Positions 1 through 7,017 are shown, counted from the stretch's first letter. The stretch is DNA of 15,828 bases from Candidatus Hermodarchaeota archaeon (GCA_016840595.1 JAEOSA010000024.1:1-15828); one strand, 5' to 3'. Notes: generated by a model not told the origin, from the sequence alone. Translations and numbers: made by a program.

Positions 1-8
1 AGTCGATG

Positions 9-281
9 TCAGTATGTAATCCGAAAATTTCGCATATTAGGGTCGTATTGTTCATCCATGACCACGACATCATCAACTCGTGATGATGGAGAACCATGAT
101 GAAGGAACTCAATGAATTCTACGATTGCTTCTTCGGGACCCTGAGCCTGACATTCTACAGTTCTATCGCGATTGTTTCGCACCCATCCAACTAGGTTAAG
201 CTGGTTTGCTTTCTCACGTGTATAAACCCGAAAGAAGACGCCTTGAACAAGACCGTAGACAATGGCCCGGATTGCACGCAT
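9..281 (-). CDS. acyP: Acylphosphatase
   Basis: Small cytosolic enzyme that hydrolyses the carboxyl-phosphate bond of acylphosphates. The 90-residue length is typical for the family. Seen: the phosphate-binding loop GLVQGVFFR at residues 10-18 with the catalytic Arg18, and GWVRN at 32-36 with the catalytic Asn36. The family usually continues N-x-x-D-G-x-V-E; here the Gly is Arg40 (NNRDRTVE), a small departure outside the catalytic pair. The C-terminus FRITY matches the family's closing strand. The ATG start is preceded on the minus strand by a GGGAA stretch, a weak ribosome binding site. The gene stands alone, transcribed away from the zinc-ribbon gene; no pathway can be assigned from its neighbours. 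Confidence 0.93.
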   Translation of the reverse strand: MRAIRAIVYGLVQGVFFRVYTREKANQLNLVGWVRNNRDRTVECQAQGPEEAIVEFIEFLHHGSPSSRVDDVVVMDEQYDPNMRNFRITY

Positions 282-412
282 GACCGTTTCCCTGACAGTA
301 TTAGGGTGAACTTAACACCTAAGAAGATTACTTGAATTGATTAAAACACTCACACAAATCTGATTTCTACTGCGTTTAGGCACGTTTACTAATCACAGCC
401 TATCGCCAGATT

Positions 413-428
413 CGGAAACCTTAAATTA
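413..428 (+). promoter_or_regulatory. BRE/TATA-like promoter of the zinc-ribbon gene
   Basis: CGGAAACCTTAAATTA reads as a purine-rich BRE (GAAACC) followed directly by an AT-rich TATA box. It lies about 37 bases before the ATG at 462, so transcription would begin around 450 and give a very short leader. The rest of the 282-461 gap shows only a bulged inverted repeat (TTAGGGTG 301-308, CACCTAA 316-322) of doubtful meaning. Confidence 0.4.
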
Positions 429-461
429 CGCCACTCTCCAACCGCATTACGAGAATCCAAA

Positions 462-767
462 ATGCCTCGCACTAGTAGCAAAAAATCACTGGATGAATCG
501 ATTGAAATCGATAATTTTCCTGGCAAAATCGGACGCATCGACCTCAATAATTGGGTCAAGGTTTGTCCCAACTGTTTTAGTCCCAACATCAAACCACTCA
601 CCAATATCTCAGGACCGATCGTCCAAGAACAATGGATCTGCTCTGAATGTAATTACGTTGGTCTCGCCATCGAGGTCAAAGTTGAAGATCTCATTCGATT
701 TCAAATTCAGAAACTTGCACGTCAGTACAATGTAAACCTAAAAGATCATACCAGGAAAAAAGGTTAA
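462..767 (+). CDS. Small zinc-ribbon protein of unknown function
   Basis: A 101-residue protein with two zinc knuckles, CPNC at residues 35-38 and CSEC at 60-63, 21 residues apart. These form a probable single zinc ribbon. Between them is a PLTNISG segment, and after the second knuckle NYVGLAIEV; this pattern recalls small uncharacterised archaeal zinc-ribbon proteins. The N-terminus (1-30) is polar and probably flexible; the C-terminal 25 residues are Lys/Arg/Gln-rich and could bind nucleic acid. It converges on the GTPase gene with only 7 bases between the stop codons, and a T5 run (772-776) follows its stop. No specific function can be given; transcription or translation accessory roles are common for such folds but are only a guess. 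Confidence 0.75.
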   Translation: MPRTSSKKSLDESIEIDNFPGKIGRIDLNNWVKVCPNCFSPNIKPLTNISGPIVQEQWICSECNYVGLAIEVKVEDLIRFQIQKLARQYNVNLKDHTRKKG

Positions 768-774
768 CAGGTTT

Positions 775-1647
775 TTAGCACGCAACCGGAAAAGCGACTT
801 CTGCTGCGGCGCCCATCAAAGTTTTGTGGAGCAAGTCCTTGTTCCGTGGATCAATCGCTACTAACCCGATTGTACGAACGCCTAGCAATCGAGCCACAGT
901 ATCCGGAAGCAACGCATCCTTGAGATCTTGCTTGTTGGCAATCGCCCAAATTAAGGCTCCATCCGTCCATTTCTGAATGATTGAAAGTAATTTGCGTGTT
1001 GACATGACATTCTTCAACGTCGAATCCGTCACCATTAGTACAACATCAGTTCCACGCAAGTAATCCTTCCACTTCGGAACCAATAATTCCTGCCCCGGAA
1101 AGTCCCATACTGCTATTTCGTAAGGACCGAGTTTGGCAGTTTGCATCTCTTCGACGTAAACAGCCATAGTGGCGACATGATTGAGGTTTGCTCGTTGGCT
1201 CATGAGCATTTTGAGAATGGTGGTTTTTCCGACTCCGCCTTCCCCGAGTAGTACTACTTTTAGGGTCGAGACGATGGCCTCGTCAAGGATGGGTCCAAGG
1301 TTTTGGAAGATTTCGGAGTTTCGAGTGCTCTTGAAATCCCAGAGTTGTTTGGCGTACCTCTTTTTCATGGTGATAACTGCATTTTCGATTTTTTCTTGGA
1401 GAATTTCGTCTTTGTCTTGTTGGTCGGCAACGAGTACGAGGATGAGATCGTTGTCGACATATTTGTGGATGAATTTCATACCGTCTAAGAAGATGGGGAC
1501 AAGGACATCAGAACCGGTGTCGCGTTCGATTTGGCGGAGAGACTGAATGTATTCAGCAACGATTGGTTGATCCACTTCAATGGCCCAGTAGGATCGGTGG
1601 TAAAGCTTGATGCCGTTCCTTGTGAGTAACAGGACGTTATGGATCAA
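775..1647 (-). CDS. Longin-domain / Arf-Ras-like small GTPase fusion
   Basis: A 290-residue, two-domain, eukaryotic-signature-type protein. Residues 1-125 read as a longin domain: an opening strand IHNVLLLTRNGIKLYHRSYW, then a DLILVLVAD strand and an amphipathic helix around 78-105. Residues 128-285 are a small GTPase: P-loop GEGGVGKT (135-142), switch II WDFPGQE (181-187, the Arf/Ras form with the catalytic-type Gln186), and guanine specificity NKQD (238-241). A switch I Thr is probably Thr160; the G5 SAK motif is not obvious. There are no membrane helices. The last residue is a single cysteine (PVAC). The start is TTG: the codon just upstream is a TAG stop, a GGGAGG site lies 9 bases away, and the longin domain needs this N-terminus. 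The role is probably nucleotide-switch signalling or membrane trafficking-like; the partner is unknown. It is a single-gene unit. Confidence 0.85.
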   Translation of the reverse strand: MIHNVLLLTRNGIKLYHRSYWAIEVDQPIVAEYIQSLRQIERDTGSDVLVPIFLDGMKFIHKYVDNDLILVLVADQQDKDEILQEKIENAVITMKKRYAKQLWDFKSTRNSEIFQNLGPILDEAIVSTLKVVLLGEGGVGKTTILKMLMSQRANLNHVATMAVYVEEMQTAKLGPYEIAVWDFPGQELLVPKWKDYLRGTDVVLMVTDSTLKNVMSTRKLLSIIQKWTDGALIWAIANKQDLKDALLPDTVARLLGVRTIGLVAIDPRNKDLLHKTLMGAAAEVAFPVAC

Positions 1648-1656
1648 CTAGATGCG

Positions 1657-1662
1657 CCTCCC
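1657..1662 (-). promoter_or_regulatory. Ribosome binding site fixing a TTG start
   Basis: GGGAGG on the minus strand, 9 bases before the TTG at 1647. A stop codon sits immediately upstream of that TTG in frame, so this site supports a rare-codon start for the longin-GTPase gene. Confidence 0.75.
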
Positions 1663-1708
1663 AGGAAGTAAACCCCGCTTTTCTCTGGGTGTTTTATGCC
1701 GTTTGAGG

Positions 1709-1723
1709 CTTTAAAATGGTTTC
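1709..1723 (-). promoter_or_regulatory. BRE/TATA-like promoter of the longin-GTPase gene
   Basis: Minus strand GAAACCATTTTAAAG: a GAAACC BRE-like element followed by TTTTAAA. Initiation about 25 bases downstream would give a leader of roughly 40 bases containing the GGGAGG site. The GAAAC core recurs upstream of three other genes in the window. Confidence 0.4.
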
Positions 1724-1812
1724 ACCTATATCACTTGCCTTCGCTTACCATTAAACATTCCTTACAAGCTTATTTAACCGGGTTTTTCATGCTCTCTGTA
1801 AGGGTTTAGGGG

Positions 1813-3285
1813 CTACCTAGGTCCTTCTGGAAGTGATGAGGCTTTATGTCGCTTCATGAAGAATTTCACAACGGATTCTAAGTCTTGGCGCTGACTTTTG
1901 GTGAGTGGAGCCACCTCATGGGTGCTTAGAATTTCATTAACTTGTTCTCGTGCCCGTTCTTGGCTAGTTAAGGCACCTTGGTCAAGCCAACTTTCGTAGG
2001 GTTGTCGATCTACAAGTTTTCCTGGCATGAAATGCTCTTTTCGGAACCACGTGAGTGTGTGACGCAATCGCAGGAAGTCGCCTCCCTTTGTTCCGACATC
2101 TCTGAGTTCGCTCAATGCCAAGGTATCTTTATTCACTGTGATGCCCTCGATGAAGCGTTTCACCATGCCTGCGATTACATCATCGATTACGATTTTTTCG
2201 AAACTTTGTGTGCTCTCGAAGATGAGCATTCCTGCTCCAGCGATGTTGTTTAAGCCTGCCATGGCACCCAATAATAGGCCAGTGGCAGCCTCATAACCTG
2301 ATTGTGCATCCGCGCCGATTTTTGCATCTGACAATCCTAGATACCCATGGCTGGGGAGGTTGTAATGGTTAGCCATTTGGGCGTAAGCGCAGGTTAGCAT
2401 AATACTTTCAATGGCTCCTAATCGGGCTGTACCGTATTGCATATCCACTGCTGTGGGAGACCCTCCATAAATCACTGGAGCTCCTTTTGCAGCTAATTGG
2501 GTGAGAACAACTCCACTAAGCGACTCAGCATTATGCAAAACTAGGGATCCTGCAAGCGTGATGGGTCCGGTTGCACCCAGTTGGGGCATAGAAATTAGTT
2601 CTATAGGAATTCCTGCTTGAGCCCCCAGCAATAAATCATGAACAGTTAATTCGCTCCATTGGAGTGGGGCTGAAGGACAGGTGTCAAAAATTGCGAGGGG
2701 TTTTTCCCGGAGCTGTTTTGCGCCTCCTCTTATCGCTTCGAGCATGCGTTGCATGTCTTCAAACGCATCAAGCACAAAAGTTCCGGTAACAATAGGTTTT
2801 GTCGAATTCAGAAGAATTTGATACAGGCGGTATCGATCTGCGAGGTTGATTGGGACATCATTTGGAATTACGGCTGTACTTTGGGCATCAATATGGGGCA
2901 AGGCATCAACGACTCGAGCAAATTCGATGACATCCTTCACCCGCGGATGCCGGCGTTCTCCGGTTTGACGATCAAGGATGTGGGTTGCAGCTGAACCGGG
3001 ATTAAAATGTACAATATTTTGTTCTAGTTTGAGTGCTGGTTCTCCTTCGCGTGTAAAGAGTGTAATGGCAGAGGGTGCACGCTTTAGCTGTTCTTCAACC
3101 AGAGACGATGGAAAGTGGGCGTGTTGTGTTTCAAAATCAACCGGAGCCCCAGCTTGTTTGAGGAGTTGGAGTACTTTTTCACTTTCTATTTTCATACCAA
3201 CTTCTTCTAAAAGGGCAAGGCTCTCAGTGTGGATTTGATGAACTTCCTGTTCTGAGAGCAAGGTTAACAGAGGACGATGAGTCAT
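1813..3285 (-). CDS. MttB-family corrinoid methyltransferase, non-pyrrolysine
   Basis: A 490-residue TIM-barrel protein of the trimethylamine methyltransferase superfamily (COG5598), expected to move a methyl group from a quaternary or tertiary amine to a corrinoid protein. Seen: GATGPITLAG at 237-246, YGGSP near 273-277, SDAKIGADAQSGYE at 319-332, and the C-terminal hTxxFRxE...DRxxYxxW pattern. True MttB carries an in-frame amber codon for pyrrolysine; here the frame is open throughout, as in the glycine-betaine (MtgB), carnitine and proline-betaine relatives, so the substrate is more likely a quaternary amine than trimethylamine. The start at 3285 is preferred over an ATG 15 codons upstream because AGGAGAG lies 8 bases before it and the upstream one would overlap the corrinoid gene. 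It lies 25 bases downstream of that gene, in the same operon. The stop codon is TAG. Confidence 0.88.
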   Translation of the reverse strand: MTHRPLLTLLSEQEVHQIHTESLALLEEVGMKIESEKVLQLLKQAGAPVDFETQHAHFPSSLVEEQLKRAPSAITLFTREGEPALKLEQNIVHFNPGSAATHILDRQTGERRHPRVKDVIEFARVVDALPHIDAQSTAVIPNDVPINLADRYRLYQILLNSTKPIVTGTFVLDAFEDMQRMLEAIRGGAKQLREKPLAIFDTCPSAPLQWSELTVHDLLLGAQAGIPIELISMPQLGATGPITLAGSLVLHNAESLSGVVLTQLAAKGAPVIYGGSPTAVDMQYGTARLGAIESIMLTCAYAQMANHYNLPSHGYLGLSDAKIGADAQSGYEAATGLLLGAMAGLNNIAGAGMLIFESTQSFEKIVIDDVIAGMVKRFIEGITVNKDTLALSELRDVGTKGGDFLRLRHTLTWFRKEHFMPGKLVDRQPYESWLDQGALTSQERAREQVNEILSTHEVAPLTKSQRQDLESVVKFFMKRHKASSLPEGPR

Positions 3286-3293
3286 AATGAGAA

Positions 3294-3300
3294 CTCTCCT
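3294..3300 (-). promoter_or_regulatory. Ribosome binding site deciding the mttB-like start
   Basis: AGGAGAG on the minus strand, 8 bases before the ATG at 3285, in the short gap after the corrinoid gene. It supports the shorter 490-residue product over the 505-residue reading. Confidence 0.7.
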
Positions 3301-3310
3301 TTGGTTTCTG

Positions 3311-3970
3311 CTACGATGGATCCTCCGCATGACCAGTAAGTCGCTTCGCGATTTTCACTGCTTGGTTGAAGTCAACTCCGTAACCATCTGCACCAATACT
3401 CTCAGCAAACTGTTGGCTCACAGGAGCTCCTCCAACCATTACTTTAACCCGCTTGTCGAGTTGTTCTTTTTTCAGAAGGTCAATGGTTTCCTGCATACGT
3501 TCCATCGTGGTTGTTAGCAAAGCAGACATGGCAATAATTTCAGCATCTACTTCCTTAGCCTTGGCAATGAAATCCACAGGGGACACATCAATCCCTAAGT
3601 CATATACTGAAAATCCCGCGACAGTCAACATCGTTGCAACGATTGACTTGCCAATATCGTGAATATCCCCTTGTACTGTTCCAATGACTATTGATCCGAG
3701 GGCTTGTTCGTCGACTATCTTTGCCAGATGGGGTTCCAGGATCTGAAGGGCCTGTTTCATTGTTTCAGCTGCGACGGCCAATTCGGGAAGGAAGGCTTCA
3801 CCCTTCTCAAATCGATCTCCGAGTACTCGGATGCCCGCTGTTAATCCTTGATTGACAACAGCCGTCGCATCGATTCCTTCTTTGATCGCTTGTTGAACTA
3901 ATTCAAGCACACGATCAGTCTGGCAATTAATCATCTCATCTCGAATATCCGTTACAAGGTTCTGACTCAT
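3311..3970 (-). CDS. Corrinoid (B12-binding) methyl-carrier protein, MttC-like
   Basis: A 219-residue cytosolic carrier that holds a cobamide and shuttles methyl groups between the MttB-like enzyme and an acceptor methyltransferase. Residues 1-85 are the helical B12-binding-2 (cap) domain. Residues 91-215 are the Rossmann-like cobalamin-binding domain with GDIHDIG at 101-107 (Asp102, the cobalt-ligating His104, Gly107), SALLTTTM at 149-156 and VGGAPV at 179-184. Size and motif order match MttC, MtbC and MtgC. An AGGTG site sits 7 bases before the ATG. It starts 32 bases after the cysteine-synthase-like gene and is followed 25 bases later by the MttB-like gene, so the three are probably co-transcribed; adjacency to the MttB homologue makes it the obvious partner. 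Confidence 0.95.
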   Translation of the reverse strand: MSQNLVTDIRDEMINCQTDRVLELVQQAIKEGIDATAVVNQGLTAGIRVLGDRFEKGEAFLPELAVAAETMKQALQILEPHLAKIVDEQALGSIVIGTVQGDIHDIGKSIVATMLTVAGFSVYDLGIDVSPVDFIAKAKEVDAEIIAMSALLTTTMERMQETIDLLKKEQLDKRVKVMVGGAPVSQQFAESIGADGYGVDFNQAVKIAKRLTGHAEDPS

Positions 3971-4002
3971 TTTCTAACACCTTCCCAATCTTGAATCAAA
4001 TA

Positions 4003-5049
4003 TTATTCGATGATTTCCCAGTTGTGTTGATATTTATCAAGTTCTGTCTCTGTTCGTTTATCCATTGGATGCTCACGGTCAGGAACATCAAGGTGTTTAG
4101 GTTCACCACATAGGGGTGTTGTAAAGTAGCGTTGTCCGCTGTCATTAATCATGGTCACAATAGTGTTTAGTTCGGGATGTTTCTTGGCTAATTTGAGGGC
4201 TGCTGCGATATTGCATCCTGATGAAATGCCACAAAAGAATCCTTCTTCACGGCTGAGCCACTGGGCCATTTCCAATGCCTCATCAGAAGTTGTTGTGATA
4301 ATTCCATCAAGGATACTCAAATCTAGATTCTCTGGTACGAATCCATCGCCAATCCCTTCAATTGAGTGTGAACCCCATTTCCGATGGGCGAGTAATGGCG
4401 CTTCGGTTGGCTCGATCGCATAAAGTTTGACTTTGGGATTCCGTTCACGAAGATACCGACCTACTCCCGTAATCGTGCCTCCTGTGCCTTGGCTTGCAAT
4501 GAAGGCATCAACTTTTCCGCGTGTCTGCTCCCAGATTTCTGCTCCCGTGGTTTCATAATGGGCGAGTGTATTATCGGGATTGCTAAACTGTCCTGGTTCC
4601 CAGTACTTACCTGGGTGTTTGTCTTTGAGTTCTTTTACTTTCTTTAAGCATAAATCGACGTCAGACTCACCGCCTGGAGTAAGGATGATTTGAGCCCCGT
4701 AAGCTGCCATAAGCTTCCGACGCTCTTTGCTCATCCCTTTTGGCATAACAATGGTCACCGGATAATCCAACATGCGTCCAACGAAGGCACAGGCGATTCC
4801 CGCATTTCCTGTAGAGGATTCGATAATTTCCATCCCCGGTTTCAAATCACCCCGAGCAATGGCTTCATGAATCATTTTATGATAAATCCGATCCTTCAAA
4901 CTCCCAGTTGGAGAATACCATTCGATTTTACCCAAAATGTTAGTCCCTGCCCTTTCACTCACCTTTGGCATTCGAAAAAGCGGAGTCAACCCAATAAGAT
5001 CAAAGATGTTCTCTTGCACTTGGATATATTTGTCCCATTTTAGTGGCAC
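4003..5049 (-). CDS. PLP-dependent cysteine synthase family protein
   Basis: A fold-type II PLP enzyme of the cysteine synthase / cystathionine beta-synthase family, predicted to replace the beta-substituent of an activated serine with a thiol or sulfide. In the longer reading (356 residues): PTGSLKDR with the Schiff-base Lys60, substrate loop SSTGN (86-90), phosphate loop GTGGT (196-200), IEGIGDGFVP (238-247) and NDSGQRYF (310-317) with the pyridine-contacting Ser312. The longest frame starts at a GTG at 5073. I prefer the GTG at 5049 (348 residues) because GAGGAG lies 9 bases before it, and the TATA box at 5094-5100 would start transcription near 5072, placing that site in the leader. It is first gene of the operon with the corrinoid and MttB-like proteins. 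It could serve cysteine supply, or make or use another thiol; the acceptor nucleophile cannot be read from sequence. Confidence 0.88.
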   Translation of the reverse strand: MPLKWDKYIQVQENIFDLIGLTPLFRMPKVSERAGTNILGKIEWYSPTGSLKDRIYHKMIHEAIARGDLKPGMEIIESSTGNAGIACAFVGRMLDYPVTIVMPKGMSKERRKLMAAYGAQIILTPGGESDVDLCLKKVKELKDKHPGKYWEPGQFSNPDNTLAHYETTGAEIWEQTRGKVDAFIASQGTGGTITGVGRYLRERNPKVKLYAIEPTEAPLLAHRKWGSHSIEGIGDGFVPENLDLSILDGIITTTSDEALEMAQWLSREEGFFCGISSGCNIAAALKLAKKHPELNTIVTMINDSGQRYFTTPLCGEPKHLDVPDREHPMDKRTETELDKYQHNWEIIE

Positions 5050-5058
5050 AGTATTCAA

Positions 5059-5064
5059 CTCCTC
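5059..5064 (-). promoter_or_regulatory. Ribosome binding site deciding the cysteine-synthase start
   Basis: GAGGAG on the minus strand, 9 bases before the GTG at 5049. It lies inside the longer reading frame that begins at 5073, and favours the shorter product. Confidence 0.6.
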
Positions 5065-5092
5065 AAGAACCACTCACAAACCAGATTAGCCC

Positions 5093-5105
5093 GTATATAA
5101 GCTTA
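5093..5105. promoter_or_regulatory. Shared TATA element of a divergent promoter
   Basis: GTATATAAGCTTA sits in the short gap between the cysteine-synthase operon (-) and sfsA (+). TATATA is palindromic and could serve both strands. On the minus strand, initiation about 25 bases away falls near 5072, leaving a 20-odd-base leader with GAGGAG. On the plus strand it falls close to the sfsA ATG at 5119, suggesting a leaderless or nearly leaderless message. Confidence 0.5.
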
Positions 5106-5118
5106 GACCTTACGGGAG

Positions 5119-5895
5119 ATGCAAGAGAATAAGAATCATAAGGGTGCAGATGGGGCAAGAAAACCATATCTCAAGGAGCATATTCCGGTGAAACTACAGG
5201 GACCGTTCAGTTATGGCGAATTCCTTGAACGTCCAAATCGGTTCCTTGTTATTTGTAAAGTGAATGGACGACGTGTCCCTGCATACTTGCCCAACCCGGG
5301 ACCGATGCCAGACCTTCTTTTTCCTGGGGTAGAGGTGCTCCTCCGATATAATGCAGGTGAGCACAGAAAAACTGACTTTGACCTTATTTGTGCCAGACCT
5401 CATGGTGAACTCCTTTCATTGGATTCACGGGTACCCAATTGGCTCCTTGCAGAGGCTCTTCCCCAAGACCAACTAGCACCCTTTACAGGGTATTCTCAAG
5501 TTCATAGCGAACCCTTGTATAGGGAAAGCCGGTTGGATTTTCTCCTGCAAGATAAATCCTTACCCCCTTGTTTAATTGAAGCTAAATCCTCTACCGATGC
5601 TGAGGAGTCCATCGGATATTTCCCGCGGGCTGTTACTCAACGGGGCCAACGTCATGTCCGTGAACTCATGTATGCTATTTCGGAAGGATATCGGGCTGCC
5701 ATTGTGTTCATCCTTCAACGGTCAGATGCCTCGTCAATGCGTCCGAATGACCGAGTCGATCCAGCGTTTGGTCAAGTTCTTCGACAAGCTGCCAAGAAGG
5801 GCGTGGAAACCTATGCCTGGGGCACACGTTTTGATGAGAATACGTACGAGATTACAATCGATCGTGTTTTACCTGTCAATTTAGGCCCTCCATAA
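5119..5895 (+). CDS. sfsA: SfsA family DNA/RNA nuclease-like protein
   Basis: A 258-residue protein of the SfsA family (named for sugar fermentation stimulation in E. coli, where it is about 234 residues). The family has an N-terminal OB-like domain and a C-terminal PD-(D/E)xK nuclease-like domain. Seen: RPNRF at 38-42, YLPNPG at 56-61 (usually HLPNxG), SRLDFLL at 137-143 with Asp140, IEAK at 153-156 with Glu154 and Lys156, then FPRAVTQRGQRHVREL at 168-183, a family hallmark (usually FPDAxTxRG). The nuclease core residues appear intact. The first 20 residues are extra relative to the family and polar. It is transcribed away from the cysteine-synthase operon and converges on the UroD-type gene with 12 bases between stops. 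Its physiological role is unclear in any organism. Confidence 0.92.
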   Translation: MQENKNHKGADGARKPYLKEHIPVKLQGPFSYGEFLERPNRFLVICKVNGRRVPAYLPNPGPMPDLLFPGVEVLLRYNAGEHRKTDFDLICARPHGELLSLDSRVPNWLLAEALPQDQLAPFTGYSQVHSEPLYRESRLDFLLQDKSLPPCLIEAKSSTDAEESIGYFPRAVTQRGQRHVRELMYAISEGYRAAIVFILQRSDASSMRPNDRVDPAFGQVLRQAAKKGVETYAWGTRFDENTYEITIDRVLPVNLGPP

Positions 5896-5907
5896 TCTCA
5901 CACACAA

Positions 5908-6948
5908 TTATGTGAATTGGCCATACTTCTGTGCGGCAGTAACCATGGCTCGAATATTATCTAATGGAGCCTGGGGAGGAATCTCACATCCACTACTGAG
6001 AATATACTGCCCATCAGCACCGACGCCTTCAATGCACGCTTTTGCAGTTGCCTCCACCTGCTTTGGTGTTCCGGATAAAAGAAGCTCAGTGGGATCCAGA
6101 TTACCCATCAGAATGACTTGTTCACCGATACGTTGCTTTGCTTCAGTGAGATTAACCAGATGATCAAGTTCCACAACTTTCACACCGGTGGCTGCCATTT
6201 GATCTAAAATCGGGGTTGTCTTTCCACAAATGTGTAAGGAGGCGATGGCTCCTGCTTTCGTTACAGCTGATACAATTTTTGAAATCCGAGGGGCTGCAAA
6301 GTTCTCGAATGTTGTCGGACTAATGAGGCTTCCACTGGCTGTTGGATCTGCGGTGATGATGACATCAGCTCCCGCTTCTATGTTGGCGAGGGCATACCTT
6401 ATCGACGCTTGCAGGGTAATGTCGGTGATTGCATGGACGTACTCTGGGTCTTGAATTGTAGCCATCATCAACGGATTGATGCCACCCAGTTGACCGGCGA
6501 GCGTGAAGGGACCTGGCGTGTAAGCAAAGAGGGGGACTTGGTCCTTTACTTCTTCTTTAAGAAGGGTTAGCATTTTCATATGAATGGGGAGTCGTCCGCT
6601 TTTATGGGGATCAGGGATTTTAATGCGGTCCAAATCACTTGGGGTCTTTACCACATGTTCAGCGACTTGGGGCACCGAATCCTCAGGAAACCGCATTACA
6701 CAGCCCATAGCTTCAGCGAGTAAATTAAAGGAACTTTCCCATCCCGCATAGATGGCATCATAACCGAGTTCGCGCTGACCAGCCAATAACGCCGTAGCTG
6801 TTTTTTCTGGACTATGCAGAGCTTCAACCAGTCCCACTCCAGTCAGTTGGGCGGTTGTATAGGTTATTTGTGGCACTACAGGTACACGATCAGGCATCTC
6901 GCCGTTAATCACCATCATGACTCTTTCATATGGAGTAACAGGAGACAT
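5908..6948 (-). CDS. UroD-fold corrinoid:thiol methyltransferase (MtaA/MtbA/CmuA type)
   Basis: A 346-residue TIM-barrel protein of the uroporphyrinogen decarboxylase superfamily. The methyltransferase branch is indicated by the zinc site HxC...C: His239 and Cys241 in SLHICGKTTPIL, and Cys321 in SSGCEIPPQAP. In MtaA and MtbA these ligands bind zinc, which activates the coenzyme M thiol. Also seen: the opening TPYERVMMVINGEMPDRVPV, YTPGPFTLAGQL at 143-154, and DPTASGSLISP at 201-211. True decarboxylases lack this cysteine pattern. It is a separate minus-strand unit, with sfsA between it and the mttB/mttC operon, but would complete a methyl-transfer chain with them. The acceptor could be coenzyme M, homocysteine or another thiol, or a pterin; no methyl-CoM reductase gene is visible in this window. 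Confidence 0.88.
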   Translation of the reverse strand: MSPVTPYERVMMVINGEMPDRVPVVPQITYTTAQLTGVGLVEALHSPEKTATALLAGQRELGYDAIYAGWESSFNLLAEAMGCVMRFPEDSVPQVAEHVVKTPSDLDRIKIPDPHKSGRLPIHMKMLTLLKEEVKDQVPLFAYTPGPFTLAGQLGGINPLMMATIQDPEYVHAITDITLQASIRYALANIEAGADVIITADPTASGSLISPTTFENFAAPRISKIVSAVTKAGAIASLHICGKTTPILDQMAATGVKVVELDHLVNLTEAKQRIGEQVILMGNLDPTELLLSGTPKQVEATAKACIEGVGADGQYILSSGCEIPPQAPLDNIRAMVTAAQKYGQFT

Positions 6949-7001
6949 TTGCTTTCCAATCCTTGTAATACCCGAAAAATACTCTTTCTTTCAAGTTTCT
7001 A

Positions 7002-7017
7002 TAGAATAACGCGTTTC
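7002..7017 (-). promoter_or_regulatory. BRE/TATA-like element upstream of the UroD-type gene
   Basis: Minus strand GAAACGCGTTATTCTA: a GAAACGC BRE-like element followed by an AT-rich box, about 55-65 bases before the ATG at 6948. A second TATA-like candidate (ATTTATAT, 7021-7028) lies just upstream, so the exact box is uncertain. Confidence 0.3.

Noticed and set aside
82..145. TGATGA and CTGA boxes resembling a C/D guide RNA
   Set aside because: They fall inside the acylphosphatase gene, the box order is wrong for a C-D'-C'-D RNA, and the coding sequence explains them.
301..322. TTAGGGTG/CACCTAA repeat upstream of the acylphosphatase gene as an operator
   Set aside because: It needs a bulged base, is short, and has no second copy in the window.
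1181..1546. 121-codon plus-strand frame
   Set aside because: It is antisense to the longin-GTPase, whose P-loop and switch II motifs are unambiguous.
1813..1815. TAG at the end of the MttB homologue as a pyrrolysine codon
   Set aside because: It lies after the family's normal C-terminus, readthrough adds only about a dozen unrelated residues, and other genes here end in TAG.
5896..5914. TCACA/TGTGA inverted repeat between sfsA and the UroD-type gene as a terminator
   Set aside because: The arms are only 5 bases, there is no T-run, and it overlaps the stop codon of the UroD-type gene.
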